Below are positions 1 through 7,431 of a stretch of 8,012 nt of DNA, piece after piece. Source of the stretch: an uncultured Desulfobacterales bacterium (GTDB taxonomy: Bacteria > Desulfobacterota > Desulfobacteria > Desulfobacterales > G020354645); contig CAMYNZ010000169.1 of the NCBI GenBank assembly GCA_947259865.1, positions 1 to 8,012 of the forward strand. The letters run 5' to 3'. Numbering within the stretch: the first letter of the stretch is position 1; the number at the start of each line of letters is the position of its first letter. Both the position numbers and the translations under genes were made by a program. A model generated the notes under the pieces. That model searched no databases, was not told the origin of the DNA, and saw nothing but the letters and a program-made list of their open reading frames with translations.

Positions 1-55
1 GCTACGACCCCTTATGCATGAGTTTGCACGATGCAGTCGCTGATGATTCATGCAG

Positions 56-77
56 TCCGCCAAAGACCTATGGCGGA
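56..77. repeat. Perfect 7-bp hairpin beside the dispersed repeat core
   Basis: TCCGCCA at 56-62 pairs exactly with TGGCGGA at 71-77 around an 8-base loop. The stem lies two bases from the A7 run of the repeat core at 80-105. Read on the minus strand, the direction of all genes here, the T-run comes before the hairpin, so it does not have the layout of an intrinsic terminator for the upstream transferase gene. It more likely belongs to the neighbouring REP-like element: the TGGCG at its right edge is also found before the A7 run in the copy near 4595. The stem is seen directly; its membership in the element is inferred. Confidence 0.5.
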
Positions 78-79
78 TC

Positions 80-105
80 AAAAAAACTCCCCGACCCCTG
101 AAATA
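80..105 (+). repeat. Solo copy of dispersed REP-like core
   Basis: The sequence reads A7-C-T-CCCCGACCCCTGA followed by an AT-rich tail. It matches, in the same orientation, the right arm of the inverted-repeat element at 4401-4629 (A7-C-A-CCCCGACCCCTGA). TGGCG lies just before the A-run in both copies. It sits about 28 bases past the stop codon of the fused transferase gene. No inverted partner is seen in the 79 bases to its left, so it is a solo arm, a degenerate copy, or the edge of an element of different internal structure. Confidence 0.7.
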
Positions 106-132
106 AATATATATCATAGTCACTATCGGAAA

Positions 133-1488
133 CTACTTATCCTTCAATCCGCTGAGTCGATTGTATAACCGTCCGATTTTGGCCGGCGGGATGCCGAGTA
201 GATAAGCAAAGATGACAAGCTGATTGATCAACCAAATTTTATAGATTCCGGCCTGCAGCCATCTGCGCGGCGATGTGTATACCGCCAACGGCAGGGTGAT
301 GATACGCCCCCTTTTGACCAGCCGCCGCATCAATTCAAAATCTTCCATAATTGATATGTGACGAAACCCGCCGATTTCCTGAAAAAGTGACGCCCAAACA
401 AAAATGGCCTGATCGCCGTAAGGCATCTTCATGCGGTGGGATCGCCAGTTAGCCAGCCGTTCAATGACCCGAAATGTTGCAATCGGAGAATCCACCCGCA
501 GTTCAAATGCACCGGCCGCAACGCCGACACCATCCATTGCCCGGCGGATGTGAAAATCAAAATATTGGGGCAAGCGTGTGTCGGCATGAACGAACAAAAG
601 CAATTCTGCGGAAGCTGCTGCTGCCCCGGCATTCATTTGCCTGGCTCGGCCGGTTGGTGTCTGGATCACGGCTGCACCCAAGTCCCTGGCAAGCTGAACG
701 GTATTATCCGTGCTGCCACCATCCACCACAATAATCTCAAGATTTTCTCCGGACTGAATGTGATTGAGGGTTTCGACAATATATTCGGCTTCATTTAGGG
801 TAGGTATAATAACCGATATGCGTCGGCAGTCGGCTGCTGTCGAACAACACGTGCCACCGGCATTTTCCCAGGCGCAAAGATCCTCAGGTCGGTCCACATC
901 CGTCAGTTTTTCTAAAAGCGTATATTTCAAACCCATTGTTTCCGCGATTTTTACAGACTGGTTTAACACCGATGTGCTGCCCCAGGATATACCGGTCAAT
1001 AGTTGCGGCAGGGCTCGATTAAAAGCAGATTGTTTCAAACCAATCAAATAGTAGCCCCCATCGTCGGCAGGGCCCAGCACGAGATCGTCGTTTTGAAGCG
1101 AATTGAAGGCCTGGCGAAGAATTTCCAACGAAATGCCGGGAATATCGGCACCGATGATTACCGCAGTTGCGGCCCCGTTCGCAAAGGCCTCTTTGAAGGC
1201 CCGGCCCATACGGCGGCCAAGATCGCCTTTACCTTGTGATGAATAGATAAAATTGGAACCCAGCCAGTTTTCCATCAATTGTAGGCTGCCGCCTTCAAAT
1301 CGGATTTCAATTGATACCGGGCCAGTAGTCGTAAGATTTCTGATTTGTGAAACGATGTGTTCCGTCATACGGCGCTGTAACGCTGCGGCCCCCTCAGCGC
1401 CAAGGTGTGGGATAAGGCGGGTCTTGGTTCGTCCCGGCTCGGGATAGCGTGTGAGGACAATCAATCGCTCCCGATGATTTTGTGCCAT
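133..1488 (-). CDS. Fused bifunctional glycosyltransferase (TIGR04282-like + TIGR04283-like)
   Basis: This 451-residue protein joins two transferase domains that are usually separate genes. Residues about 7-205 look like the CofC/DUF2064-type family TIGR04282: LTRYPEPGRTKTRL at 12-25, IIGADIPGIS at 111-120 and LGPADDGGYYLIGL at 138-151. Residues about 224-451 look like the family 2 glycosyltransferase TIGR04283: ISVIIPTLNEAEYI at 224-237, VVDGGSTDNT at 254-263, FVHADTRLP at 299-307 (the DxD-like metal site position), YGDQAIF at 357-363 and MEDFELMRRL at 381-390. A hydrophobic stretch near 417-433 suggests membrane contact. The linker holds Cys205, 214, 215 and 221. Both families are known by genome context near radical-SAM/selenodomain and arsenosugar-type loci; the actual substrate here is unknown. 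The ATG start has a GGAG seven bases upstream. It is the last gene of the series, 170 bases past the LCAT-like gene. Confidence 0.88.
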   Translation of the reverse strand: MAQNHRERLIVLTRYPEPGRTKTRLIPHLGAEGAAALQRRMTEHIVSQIRNLTTTGPVSIEIRFEGGSLQLMENWLGSNFIYSSQGKGDLGRRMGRAFKEAFANGAATAVIIGADIPGISLEILRQAFNSLQNDDLVLGPADDGGYYLIGLKQSAFNRALPQLLTGISWGSTSVLNQSVKIAETMGLKYTLLEKLTDVDRPEDLCAWENAGGTCCSTAADCRRISVIIPTLNEAEYIVETLNHIQSGENLEIIVVDGGSTDNTVQLARDLGAAVIQTPTGRARQMNAGAAAASAELLLFVHADTRLPQYFDFHIRRAMDGVGVAAGAFELRVDSPIATFRVIERLANWRSHRMKMPYGDQAIFVWASLFQEIGGFRHISIMEDFELMRRLVKRGRIITLPLAVYTSPRRWLQAGIYKIWLINQLVIFAYLLGIPPAKIGRLYNRLSGLKDK

Positions 1489-1499
1489 CCTCCAGCTCC
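1489..1499 (-). promoter_or_regulatory. Shine-Dalgarno region of the fused transferase
   Basis: On the minus strand the leader reads GGAGCTGGAGG directly before the ATG. The distal GGAG is at a workable seven-base spacing, while the GGAGG abutting the start is too close to serve. This supports the start at 1488. No convincing sigma-70 promoter was found in the 170-base gap upstream. Confidence 0.55.
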
Positions 1500-1658
1500 A
1501 ATCAGTTCATTAACACTTTCCGGTGACAGCCTGTACTTTCACGATGCCTGCTTGTGCATGCAGATCCCGCTGTCAGACTTGGGCGCATCGCGGGGCTGAC
1601 AATTCTTTCCGCTGCTGGCAAAATTTAGTGCCTCCATGTCTCACAGTGAATTTGATAT

Positions 1659-3107
1659 CTAATTATTTCGTTGGCTTTCAAGCAAAAAATACAAAAGATT
1701 GTCTGTAAAGGCCGGATTTTTGGTGAGATCTAAATGATTTGAAAATAAAAACAACACTTGCGTCCAGTGTATCGGAGAAATGAGTCGTTCCATTCGACTT
1801 CCGGTCCGGCGTTCATCCATGAGTGCGCTGCTGCGCAGTACGGTACCGTCCCCCGGTCCTTTTTCGACGATGGACAGATTACCGTCTGAGTCAAAACGGG
1901 CGGTTTCATCGGTATCCTCCGAATCGCCGGCCACCAGAAAATAATGAAGTGTGGCCGGCGGGGTGGCTGGCATATCGATGACAGCGGTGAACTTTTTGGC
2001 CCGTTTGAGCGCTTTACGCTGATGATCCAGGGCAATCCGCCGGCGTTGCGCCGGACTTTGGATTTCGGGCAACAGCGATTTCAATAACGCGTCCTGCTTT
2101 GGATCGGCCAGACTCCAGCCGTTATTCTGCCACAGGTCGGGTGCAAATATATCCTTTACGGCGCGACCCTTACTATCCAATAAAGGCCGGTGACGGCTGC
2201 GCGGAAGCAACTGATAAAGCGCCGGCATGGTACCCAACACCGCTGCCGGATAGCGGGGCAACAACCGTGCCGGACGATAACCTTTGACAAGAGCAAGCAT
2301 GGCGGAGATAGAACCGGCATTGGGTGTGCCGATCATAACCAGGTGCTCCACATAGCGGCTGCCGTCCCAGGTTACATTGGGCAGGCTTTCGTCATCGGGT
2401 AGATCCTGCACCCCGTATCTTAGGTAGTAACGGGCAACCAGACCGCCCATGGAGTGGGCCACAATGTCGAATTTAACATCGTAATCCTTTAAACCGAAGC
2501 GCTTTTCGATCTCGCCTTGCACATACTTGCGTTTTTCTTTGATAAATCGATCGAGTTCTATGGCGCTTTCGACAATATCCCTTCGCCAGTCGAAAGTAAA
2601 TTGAAAGCATGTAAAATGACGGTCCCCGTAATCGACGATGCCGGCCGCTGCCGACTGTTGATCCCGGTAACCGCCGAGTCCCAGGACGCTCAATATATAC
2701 GCATAGGTATTCAGCTCCAGAGGATACCCCAAAACATTGAATGTAACCTGGTCAAGTGTAAAATCAGGCCAGAGATCATCCCGCAGGTCACTGAGCTTTT
2801 GCCCCTCTGCCATGGGCAGACCAATACGTCGTGCTCCCGAGGTGGTGTTCGGATTTATCCGGCTCAAACCAAAGGTTCCCCAGGCAATTTCTCCGGTTGC
2901 CTTCTCTACCAGTCTGCTCCCCAGGATTCCGGGTATAAGAATAACAGGGTTGCGATGGGGGCTCTCATTCTGAACCAGGTCATTATAGAGTCCGCCCAGA
3001 TCGGGGGGTTTATAGGGTGAGACACAGGCGTTTAAAACGAAAATCAACAGCAGCGGGGCAAAATTTCGTATACGCATGGCTGACCCCATCTTAAAACGTA
3101 ATGACAT
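1659..3107 (-). CDS. LCAT-like alpha/beta-hydrolase, predicted lipoprotein
   Basis: The protein resembles the lecithin:cholesterol acyltransferase family (PF02450), serine enzymes that act on ester bonds of phospholipids or other lipids. With the ATG at 3107 it has 482 residues. Visible marks: NPVILIPGILGS at about 53-64 (the conserved strand and oxyanion region), FDWRRDIVESAIELDRFI at about 172-189, the nucleophile elbow VAHSMGG with Ser219, GPGDGTV with Asp420, and His458 in SNHLDL, giving a plausible Ser-Asp-His triad. The N-terminus has a basic stretch, a hydrophobic core (APLLLIFVL) and an LNAC lipobox with Cys28, so export and lipid anchoring are likely. The start is uncertain: an in-frame TTG at 3116 lacks a ribosome site, ATG 3107 has GAGG only three bases away, and ATG 3077 would give a compact 17-residue signal peptide with a GGGG upstream. 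The substrate is not deducible. It lies 64 bases after citrate synthase and could share its transcript. Confidence 0.85.
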   Translation of the reverse strand: MSLRFKMGSAMRIRNFAPLLLIFVLNACVSPYKPPDLGGLYNDLVQNESPHRNPVILIPGILGSRLVEKATGEIAWGTFGLSRINPNTTSGARRIGLPMAEGQKLSDLRDDLWPDFTLDQVTFNVLGYPLELNTYAYILSVLGLGGYRDQQSAAAGIVDYGDRHFTCFQFTFDWRRDIVESAIELDRFIKEKRKYVQGEIEKRFGLKDYDVKFDIVAHSMGGLVARYYLRYGVQDLPDDESLPNVTWDGSRYVEHLVMIGTPNAGSISAMLALVKGYRPARLLPRYPAAVLGTMPALYQLLPRSRHRPLLDSKGRAVKDIFAPDLWQNNGWSLADPKQDALLKSLLPEIQSPAQRRRIALDHQRKALKRAKKFTAVIDMPATPPATLHYFLVAGDSEDTDETARFDSDGNLSIVEKGPGDGTVLRSSALMDERRTGSRMERLISPIHWTQVLFLFSNHLDLTKNPAFTDNLLYFLLESQRNN

Positions 3108-3171
3108 AAACCTCAACAGTATACCGGGAGGGTTTTATTGCTCGTTGCCCTTGACTCAGGATAACAGGAGA

Positions 3172-4350
3172 TTAACGATTATCAATCGGCACAAAGACAC
3201 ATTCTTCCGGACCGCAGTAATCACCGATGTAATCTGACTCGGGCCGATACAAGGTCGGTTTTTCAGCGGCACCGGCAAACTGCTCTTCGATGACATGCGC
3301 GGTCCAGCCCGCGATGCGGGCTATGGCAAACACCGGTGTAAAATAATCCAATGGGATACCCATCGCATAATAGAGCGATGCGCTGTAAAAATCGACATTG
3401 GTGTAAATATCTATCCCTTTGCGGTCTTTAAATGCCGCCTTGCCCTTTTGTTCCAGAATTCGCGACATTTTATACCACTGGGGCTGACCGATGCGCTGTC
3501 CCATTATTTCAGACATGGGCGCCAGTATATGGGCCCGAGGGTCATCGACCTTATAGACCGCATGTCCCAAACCAAAGATTACCCGTCCCGCATCCAGCTC
3601 CGTATTTACAAATTTTTCCACCGCATCCGGCGAACCGATTTTCAATAACATCTGCATCACTCGGGTATTGGCGCCGCCGTGCAGTTCACCCGATAAAGAC
3701 CCCACCGCACCGGCTACGGCTGCATACATGTGCGCCCGGGTAGAAGCGATTTCTCGCGCAGCAAAAGTGGATGCATTAAACGAATGCTCGGCATGCAGCA
3801 GCAGCGCGACATCTAAAAAATGGGCCACATCGGCGTCCGGAGTTTCTCCCGTCAGCATATATAAAAAATTGGCCGCGTGATCTAAATCCGACGACGGTTC
3901 CACCAGATCATTACCGGTACGAATCCTTTCCCAAAACGCCAGTACAATCGGCAGCTTGGCAATCAGACGAACCGCCATACGCAAGGACGCCTCACGGCTC
4001 GATTCTACCGTGTCTGCATCGTGATTGGCCAGCATGGAAACCCCGGCCTGCAATATATCCATCGGTAAAGCATCCACCGGCCGGCTTTGGAGAGCAGTGA
4101 TCATCGCGGCCGGTATGTGACGCTCGGCCACAAGACGGGCTTTAAATTCCTTGAGCTCAGCGACATCGGGCAGCTTTTCATACAACAATAAATGACAGAT
4201 CTCTTCAAAGGTAGAGCTCTTTGCCAGGTCCGGCACCCGATACCCGCGGTAAATCAGTTTGCCGACGTCTCCATCAACATCGCTGATGCGGGTGCTGGCA
4301 ATCGTTACACCGCGCAACCCCGTATTGATAATTGGATCCCTTTGTTCCAT
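3172..4350 (-). CDS. gltA: Citrate synthase (short form)
   Basis: This enzyme condenses oxaloacetate and acetyl-CoA to citrate in the cytoplasm, the entry step of the TCA cycle. At 392 residues it fits the short dimeric bacterial/archaeal type, without the N-terminal extension of NADH-regulated hexameric E. coli GltA. The active-site set is complete: His224 in GELHGGAN, His263 in GLGHAVYKVDDPRA and Asp320 in NVDFYSASLY. HAEHSFNAST at 186-195 matches the conserved helix. LYRPESDYIG at 367-376 fits the usual C-terminal arginine motif. The tail after it (DYCGPEECVFVPIDNR) adds two cysteines. 2-methylcitrate synthase belongs to the same family and cannot be excluded from sequence alone, but the adjacent aconitase and the absence of prpB/prpD here favour citrate synthase. 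The ATG start has GAGG six bases upstream. The gene follows aconitase across a 316-base gap occupied by an inverted-repeat element. Confidence 0.95.
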   Translation of the reverse strand: MEQRDPIINTGLRGVTIASTRISDVDGDVGKLIYRGYRVPDLAKSSTFEEICHLLLYEKLPDVAELKEFKARLVAERHIPAAMITALQSRPVDALPMDILQAGVSMLANHDADTVESSREASLRMAVRLIAKLPIVLAFWERIRTGNDLVEPSSDLDHAANFLYMLTGETPDADVAHFLDVALLLHAEHSFNASTFAAREIASTRAHMYAAVAGAVGSLSGELHGGANTRVMQMLLKIGSPDAVEKFVNTELDAGRVIFGLGHAVYKVDDPRAHILAPMSEIMGQRIGQPQWYKMSRILEQKGKAAFKDRKGIDIYTNVDFYSASLYYAMGIPLDYFTPVFAIARIAGWTAHVIEEQFAGAAEKPTLYRPESDYIGDYCGPEECVFVPIDNR

Positions 4351-4356
4351 GGCTTA

Positions 4357-4360
4357 CCTC
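4357..4360 (-). promoter_or_regulatory. Shine-Dalgarno of citrate synthase
   Basis: On the minus strand GAGG lies six bases before the ATG at 4350, which fixes this start. The roughly 40 bases between this site and the inverted-repeat element are AT-rich but show no convincing paired -35/-10 boxes. Confidence 0.7.
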
Positions 4361-4400
4361 ATATGTTGGGTTTGGTTCAAAATTAATCAAATCGTAACTC

Positions 4401-4629
4401 GATACCTCAGGGGTCGGGGTATTTTTTTCACGACAAGATGCCGGGTTGTTGCCTGCCAGGCTTGACAGCGGCAACTGCCTTACAATTTACCACCGGCTGT
4501 TTACAACTATCACTCGAACAAGAACCGACTCCGTGTTTTGCCTTTTTAGGCGGCAATAGCCCTCTGCCGGTTGGAAGCACCGGGGCGATCATCTTGGCGT
4601 GAAAAAAACACCCCGACCCCTGAGATACC
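4401..4629. repeat. MITE/REP-like element with 40-nt inverted arms
   Basis: The left arm (4401-4440) and right arm (4590-4629) are reverse complements at 36 of 40 positions, including a T7/A7 run, the 13-base core CCCCGACCCCTGA (right arm, plus strand) and CAAGATG at the inner edge. Between them lie 149 bases without a recognisable coding region, containing a small GCCT-TTTT-AGGC stem near 4540-4551. No target-site duplication is apparent. The 26-base outer core recurs at 80-105, so the sequence is dispersed. Known analogues are REP/BIME-type elements moved by RAYT (Y1 HUH) transposases and MITEs; assignment to either is inference. If transcribed through from aconitase, the arms could form a long stem in the RNA between the aconitase and citrate synthase messages. 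Confidence 0.75.
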
Positions 4630-4666
4630 TATATTAATATTAAAGCCGGGTTATTTCAGCCCGTTG

Positions 4667-7420
4667 TTATTCAGAAGATTCATTTACTATCCGGCGCAGG
4701 ACAAACGGCAGTATACCACCGTTTTGAAAATAACCGACTTCAACCTCTGTATCCAAGCGTGCAATTACTTCGAAATCGATCTTATGTCCGTTTTCATTTA
4801 TGGCCATTACCTGAAGCACTGCACGGGGCTTAATATCCTCGATACCAGCGATGTGGAATGTTTCGGAACCATCTAATCCAAGGCTTTCTATATTTTGACC
4901 CTCTTTGAAAACCAGCGGCAGCACACCCATACCGACCAGATTGCTGCGGTGTATCCTTTCAAAAGATTCCGCAACGACCGCCTTGACACCCAACAGCGTT
5001 GTCCCTTTTGCAGCCCAGTCTCTGGAAGATCCGGTGCCATATTCCTTGCCACCCAGGACAACAAGCGGTGTCGCGCTGCGCGCATACTCCAGGGCGGCAT
5101 CATAAATGAACATTTCTTTTTTTTCGGGTAACTTCAAAGTAAAACTGCCCTCCCTGGGTGAAACAAGGGTATTTTTTATTCTAATGTTGCCGAAAGTGCC
5201 GCGCATCATAACTTCGTGATTACCCCTGCGGGATCCATAGGAGTTAAAATCCTTGGCCGCCACCTTCTTGGCGATGAGATATTTACCGGCAGGATATTCG
5301 GCCGGAATGGCACCGGCCGGTGATATATGATCGGTGGTTACCGAATCTCCCAGGAATAAAAGTGCTCTGGCTTCATTCACATTGGACAAATTCTCGTGGT
5401 CGAGGGTGAAGTTTTCAAAATACGGCGGTCTTTTGATATAGGTGGAACGTTTATCCCATTTAAAGGTCTCGGTTTCGGAAATCTTCAGGTTTTTCCAAAA
5501 TTCGTCACCGTCAAAAATTCTATTGTACTCATGCTCGTAATATTCTTTTTTTACATGTTTTTGAATCAGGGTATCGATTTCTTTGTTTGAGGGCCAGATA
5601 TCTTTAAGAAAAACGGGGGCGCCGTTAGAATCCAGACCTACCGGTTCAACCGTTAAATCAACATCGATTCTCCCGGTCAGGGCAAAAGCAACCACCAGCA
5701 TCGGCGAGGCCAAAAAATTGGCTTTGATGCTCTGATGGATCCTGGCTTCAAAATTACGATTACCGGAAAGTACCGCAGCGACAGTCAGGTCGTTTTCTGC
5801 AATTGTCTTTTCTATCTCCGGGTGCAGGGGCCCGCTGTTTCCGATACAGGTGGTGCAGCCGTAAGCGGCCAGGTGAAAACCGATCGCTTCAAGGGATGTC
5901 ATCAAATCTGCGTCCTGGAGATATCGCGTAACGACCTTCGAACCCGGCGCCAGGGAGGTCTTCACATAACCCGGCACCCGCAATCCTTTTTGAACGGCAT
6001 TTTTGGCTAAAAGTCCGGCGCCAAGCAAAACAAACGGATTTGAGGTATTGGTGCACGAAGTGATGGCTGCAATTACCACAGATCCATGACCAATTTTAGC
6101 CTCTTTGCCGTTTAGGTTGACTTTATATGTTCTCGGGCGGTCAGGACTGCAGGCAGATGGCCTGACGGTTTGACTGCCGGATTCGTCGTGGAACTTGGAT
6201 AAATGGGGCATGTCCGCATCTCTATCATAGGCACATCCGAGAATAGCTCCGAAATTTTTCTTTAAATCTTTTAGGGGTATTCTGTCCTGCGGTCTGGCCG
6301 GACCGGCAACGGCAGGCCCGATAGTAGAAAGATCGATTTCCAGTACTTCGGTATATTCCGGGTCCTCACCACCGGTGTAGAACAATCCCGTGGCTTTAGT
6401 GTAGCCTTCAACGATTGCCGCCCGTTGTTCTCGATTGGTCAGCATAAGATAACGAATGGTTTTTTCATCGACCGGGAAAAAACCAAGCGTAGCACCGTAT
6501 TCAGGCGTCATATTGGAGATGGTTGCCCGGTCGGGAACGTTCAATTTTTTTATCCCGGGACCAAAAAATTCAACAAATTTTTCAACCACGTTGTGTTGCC
6601 TGAGCATTTCCGTAACCACCAGGACAAGGTCGGTGGCGGTAATTCCGGGGTTCAATTCACCCACCATCTTAACCCCGATCACCTGGGGAATCGACATGTA
6701 GTAAGGCTGACCGAGCATCACGGCTTCGGCCTCGATGCCGCCGACACCCCACCCCATGACACCGATACCATCAATCATGGTTGTGTGAGAATCGGTGCCG
6801 ACCAGAGTGTCGGGATAGGCCAGCTTTTGGCCGTCGGTCTTTTCGGTCAGCACCACCCTCCCGAGGTATTCGAGGTTTACCTGGTGGCATATTCCCGAGT
6901 TTGGCGGAACCACCCTGAAATTATCAAAGCTTTTTTGGGCCCATTTTAACAGTGCGTATCTTTCAGCATTGCGGTCATATTCTTTGGCAACGTTTTTCTT
7001 TAAAGCATCATGGGTGCCATAATAATCCACCTGAACGGAGTGATCCACAATCAAATCCACCGGCACCAGCGGGTTGATTTTCATGGGATCCCCCCCGAGG
7101 GTTTTGATTGCATCCCGCATTGCGGCCAGATCCACCACGGCAGGCACACCGGTAAAATCCTGCATTAAAACGCGAGCCGGATGGTAGGGAATTTCTATGG
7201 GTTCATCATATCTTTTTTGCCACCTGGCAATATTTAGCAGATCTTCTTCCCGAACAACACGGCCATCAAGTTTTCTTAAAAGGTTTTCAACAAGAATCTT
7301 AATTGAAAACGGTAGACGTTTGATATCGGCAACACCTTTTTCCTGAAGCCGGTTAATATCAGCAATAGTATATTCCTGATCCTTTATCCTAAGCTGCCTG
7401 ATAAAATCTTCTCTATCCAT
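4667..7420 (-). CDS. acnA: Aconitate hydratase, AcnA/IRP type
   Basis: The enzyme interconverts citrate and isocitrate through cis-aconitate with a [4Fe-4S] cluster in the cytoplasm. At 917 residues it is slightly longer than the roughly 890 usual for AcnA. The three cluster ligands are visible: Cys456 in AITSCTNTSNP, and Cys522 and Cys525 in YGCTTCIGNSG. Other family marks: QDFTGVPAVVDLAAMR at 87-102, DHSVQVD at 126-132, LVGTDSHTTMIDGIGVMGWG at 206-225, GDSVTTDHISPAGAIP at 691-706, SYGSRRGNHEVMMRGTF at 727-743 and KEYGTGSSRDWAAKGT at 792-807 in the C-terminal swivel domain. The order of the swivel domain (C-terminal) identifies the AcnA rather than AcnB type. A segment around 398-435, just before the cluster domain core, looks looser than the rest and may account for part of the extra length. 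The start ATG has AAGGAG five bases upstream, overlapping the stop of the preceding membrane-protein gene, which implies co-transcription. Confidence 0.97.
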   Translation of the reverse strand: MDREDFIRQLRIKDQEYTIADINRLQEKGVADIKRLPFSIKILVENLLRKLDGRVVREEDLLNIARWQKRYDEPIEIPYHPARVLMQDFTGVPAVVDLAAMRDAIKTLGGDPMKINPLVPVDLIVDHSVQVDYYGTHDALKKNVAKEYDRNAERYALLKWAQKSFDNFRVVPPNSGICHQVNLEYLGRVVLTEKTDGQKLAYPDTLVGTDSHTTMIDGIGVMGWGVGGIEAEAVMLGQPYYMSIPQVIGVKMVGELNPGITATDLVLVVTEMLRQHNVVEKFVEFFGPGIKKLNVPDRATISNMTPEYGATLGFFPVDEKTIRYLMLTNREQRAAIVEGYTKATGLFYTGGEDPEYTEVLEIDLSTIGPAVAGPARPQDRIPLKDLKKNFGAILGCAYDRDADMPHLSKFHDESGSQTVRPSACSPDRPRTYKVNLNGKEAKIGHGSVVIAAITSCTNTSNPFVLLGAGLLAKNAVQKGLRVPGYVKTSLAPGSKVVTRYLQDADLMTSLEAIGFHLAAYGCTTCIGNSGPLHPEIEKTIAENDLTVAAVLSGNRNFEARIHQSIKANFLASPMLVVAFALTGRIDVDLTVEPVGLDSNGAPVFLKDIWPSNKEIDTLIQKHVKKEYYEHEYNRIFDGDEFWKNLKISETETFKWDKRSTYIKRPPYFENFTLDHENLSNVNEARALLFLGDSVTTDHISPAGAIPAEYPAGKYLIAKKVAAKDFNSYGSRRGNHEVMMRGTFGNIRIKNTLVSPREGSFTLKLPEKKEMFIYDAALEYARSATPLVVLGGKEYGTGSSRDWAAKGTTLLGVKAVVAESFERIHRSNLVGMGVLPLVFKEGQNIESLGLDGSETFHIAGIEDIKPRAVLQVMAINENGHKIDFEVIARLDTEVEVGYFQNGGILPFVLRRIVNESSE

Positions 7421-7425
7421 GACCG

Positions 7426-7431
7426 CTCCTT
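7426..7431 (-). promoter_or_regulatory. Strong Shine-Dalgarno of acnA overlapping the upstream stop
   Basis: AAGGAG lies five bases before the aconitase ATG and shares bases with the TAA stop (7430-7432) of the upstream gene. The arrangement fixes the aconitase start and is typical of translational coupling within an operon. Confidence 0.8.

Larger units (their letters stand above)
4351..4666. other. Intergenic gap between aconitase and citrate synthase
   Basis: This 316-base gap is the longest non-coding stretch in the window. From the aconitase side it holds an AT-rich segment with a weak 4-bp stem (4647-4663), then the 229-bp inverted-repeat element, then about 50 bases ending in the citrate synthase ribosome site. 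The short reading frames crossing it have no recognisable protein similarity and run through the repeat arms. It may contain a promoter for citrate synthase, but none is clear. Confidence 0.7.

Noticed and set aside
116..126. Small palindrome ATAGT-C-ACTAT after the transferase stop
   Set aside because: A one-base centre cannot form a normal hairpin, and an 11-base AT-rich palindrome is expected by chance.
1539..1637. Minus-strand frame of 32 codons in the gap between the LCAT-like gene and the fused transferase
   Set aside because: It has an ATG start but only a weak GAG as a ribosome site, no recognisable motif, and is short enough to occur by chance. The gap otherwise shows only a 7-base inverted repeat (TGACAGC at 1524-1530, GCTGTCA at 1569-1575) too widely spaced to call.
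2517..3020. 167-residue plus-strand reading frame
   Set aside because: It is antisense to the LCAT-like gene, whose catalytic motifs are intact, and shows no recognisable domain.
3121..3171. Promoter for the LCAT-like gene (TATACT near 3124)
   Set aside because: The -10-like hexamer has no credible -35 partner at normal spacing and is very close to the start codon.
4274..4474. Minus-strand frame running from the inverted-repeat element into the citrate synthase start
   Set aside because: It reads through the left repeat arm and overlaps citrate synthase in another frame; no motif supports it as a protein.
4647..4663. Possible intrinsic terminator of aconitase
   Set aside because: The stem is only 4 bp (CGGG/CCCG) and is followed by GCTTTAATATT rather than a proper T-run, so it is too weak to call.
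6425..6949. 174-residue plus-strand reading frame
   Set aside because: It lies wholly antisense to the strongly supported aconitase gene and has no family motifs; it is a shadow frame.
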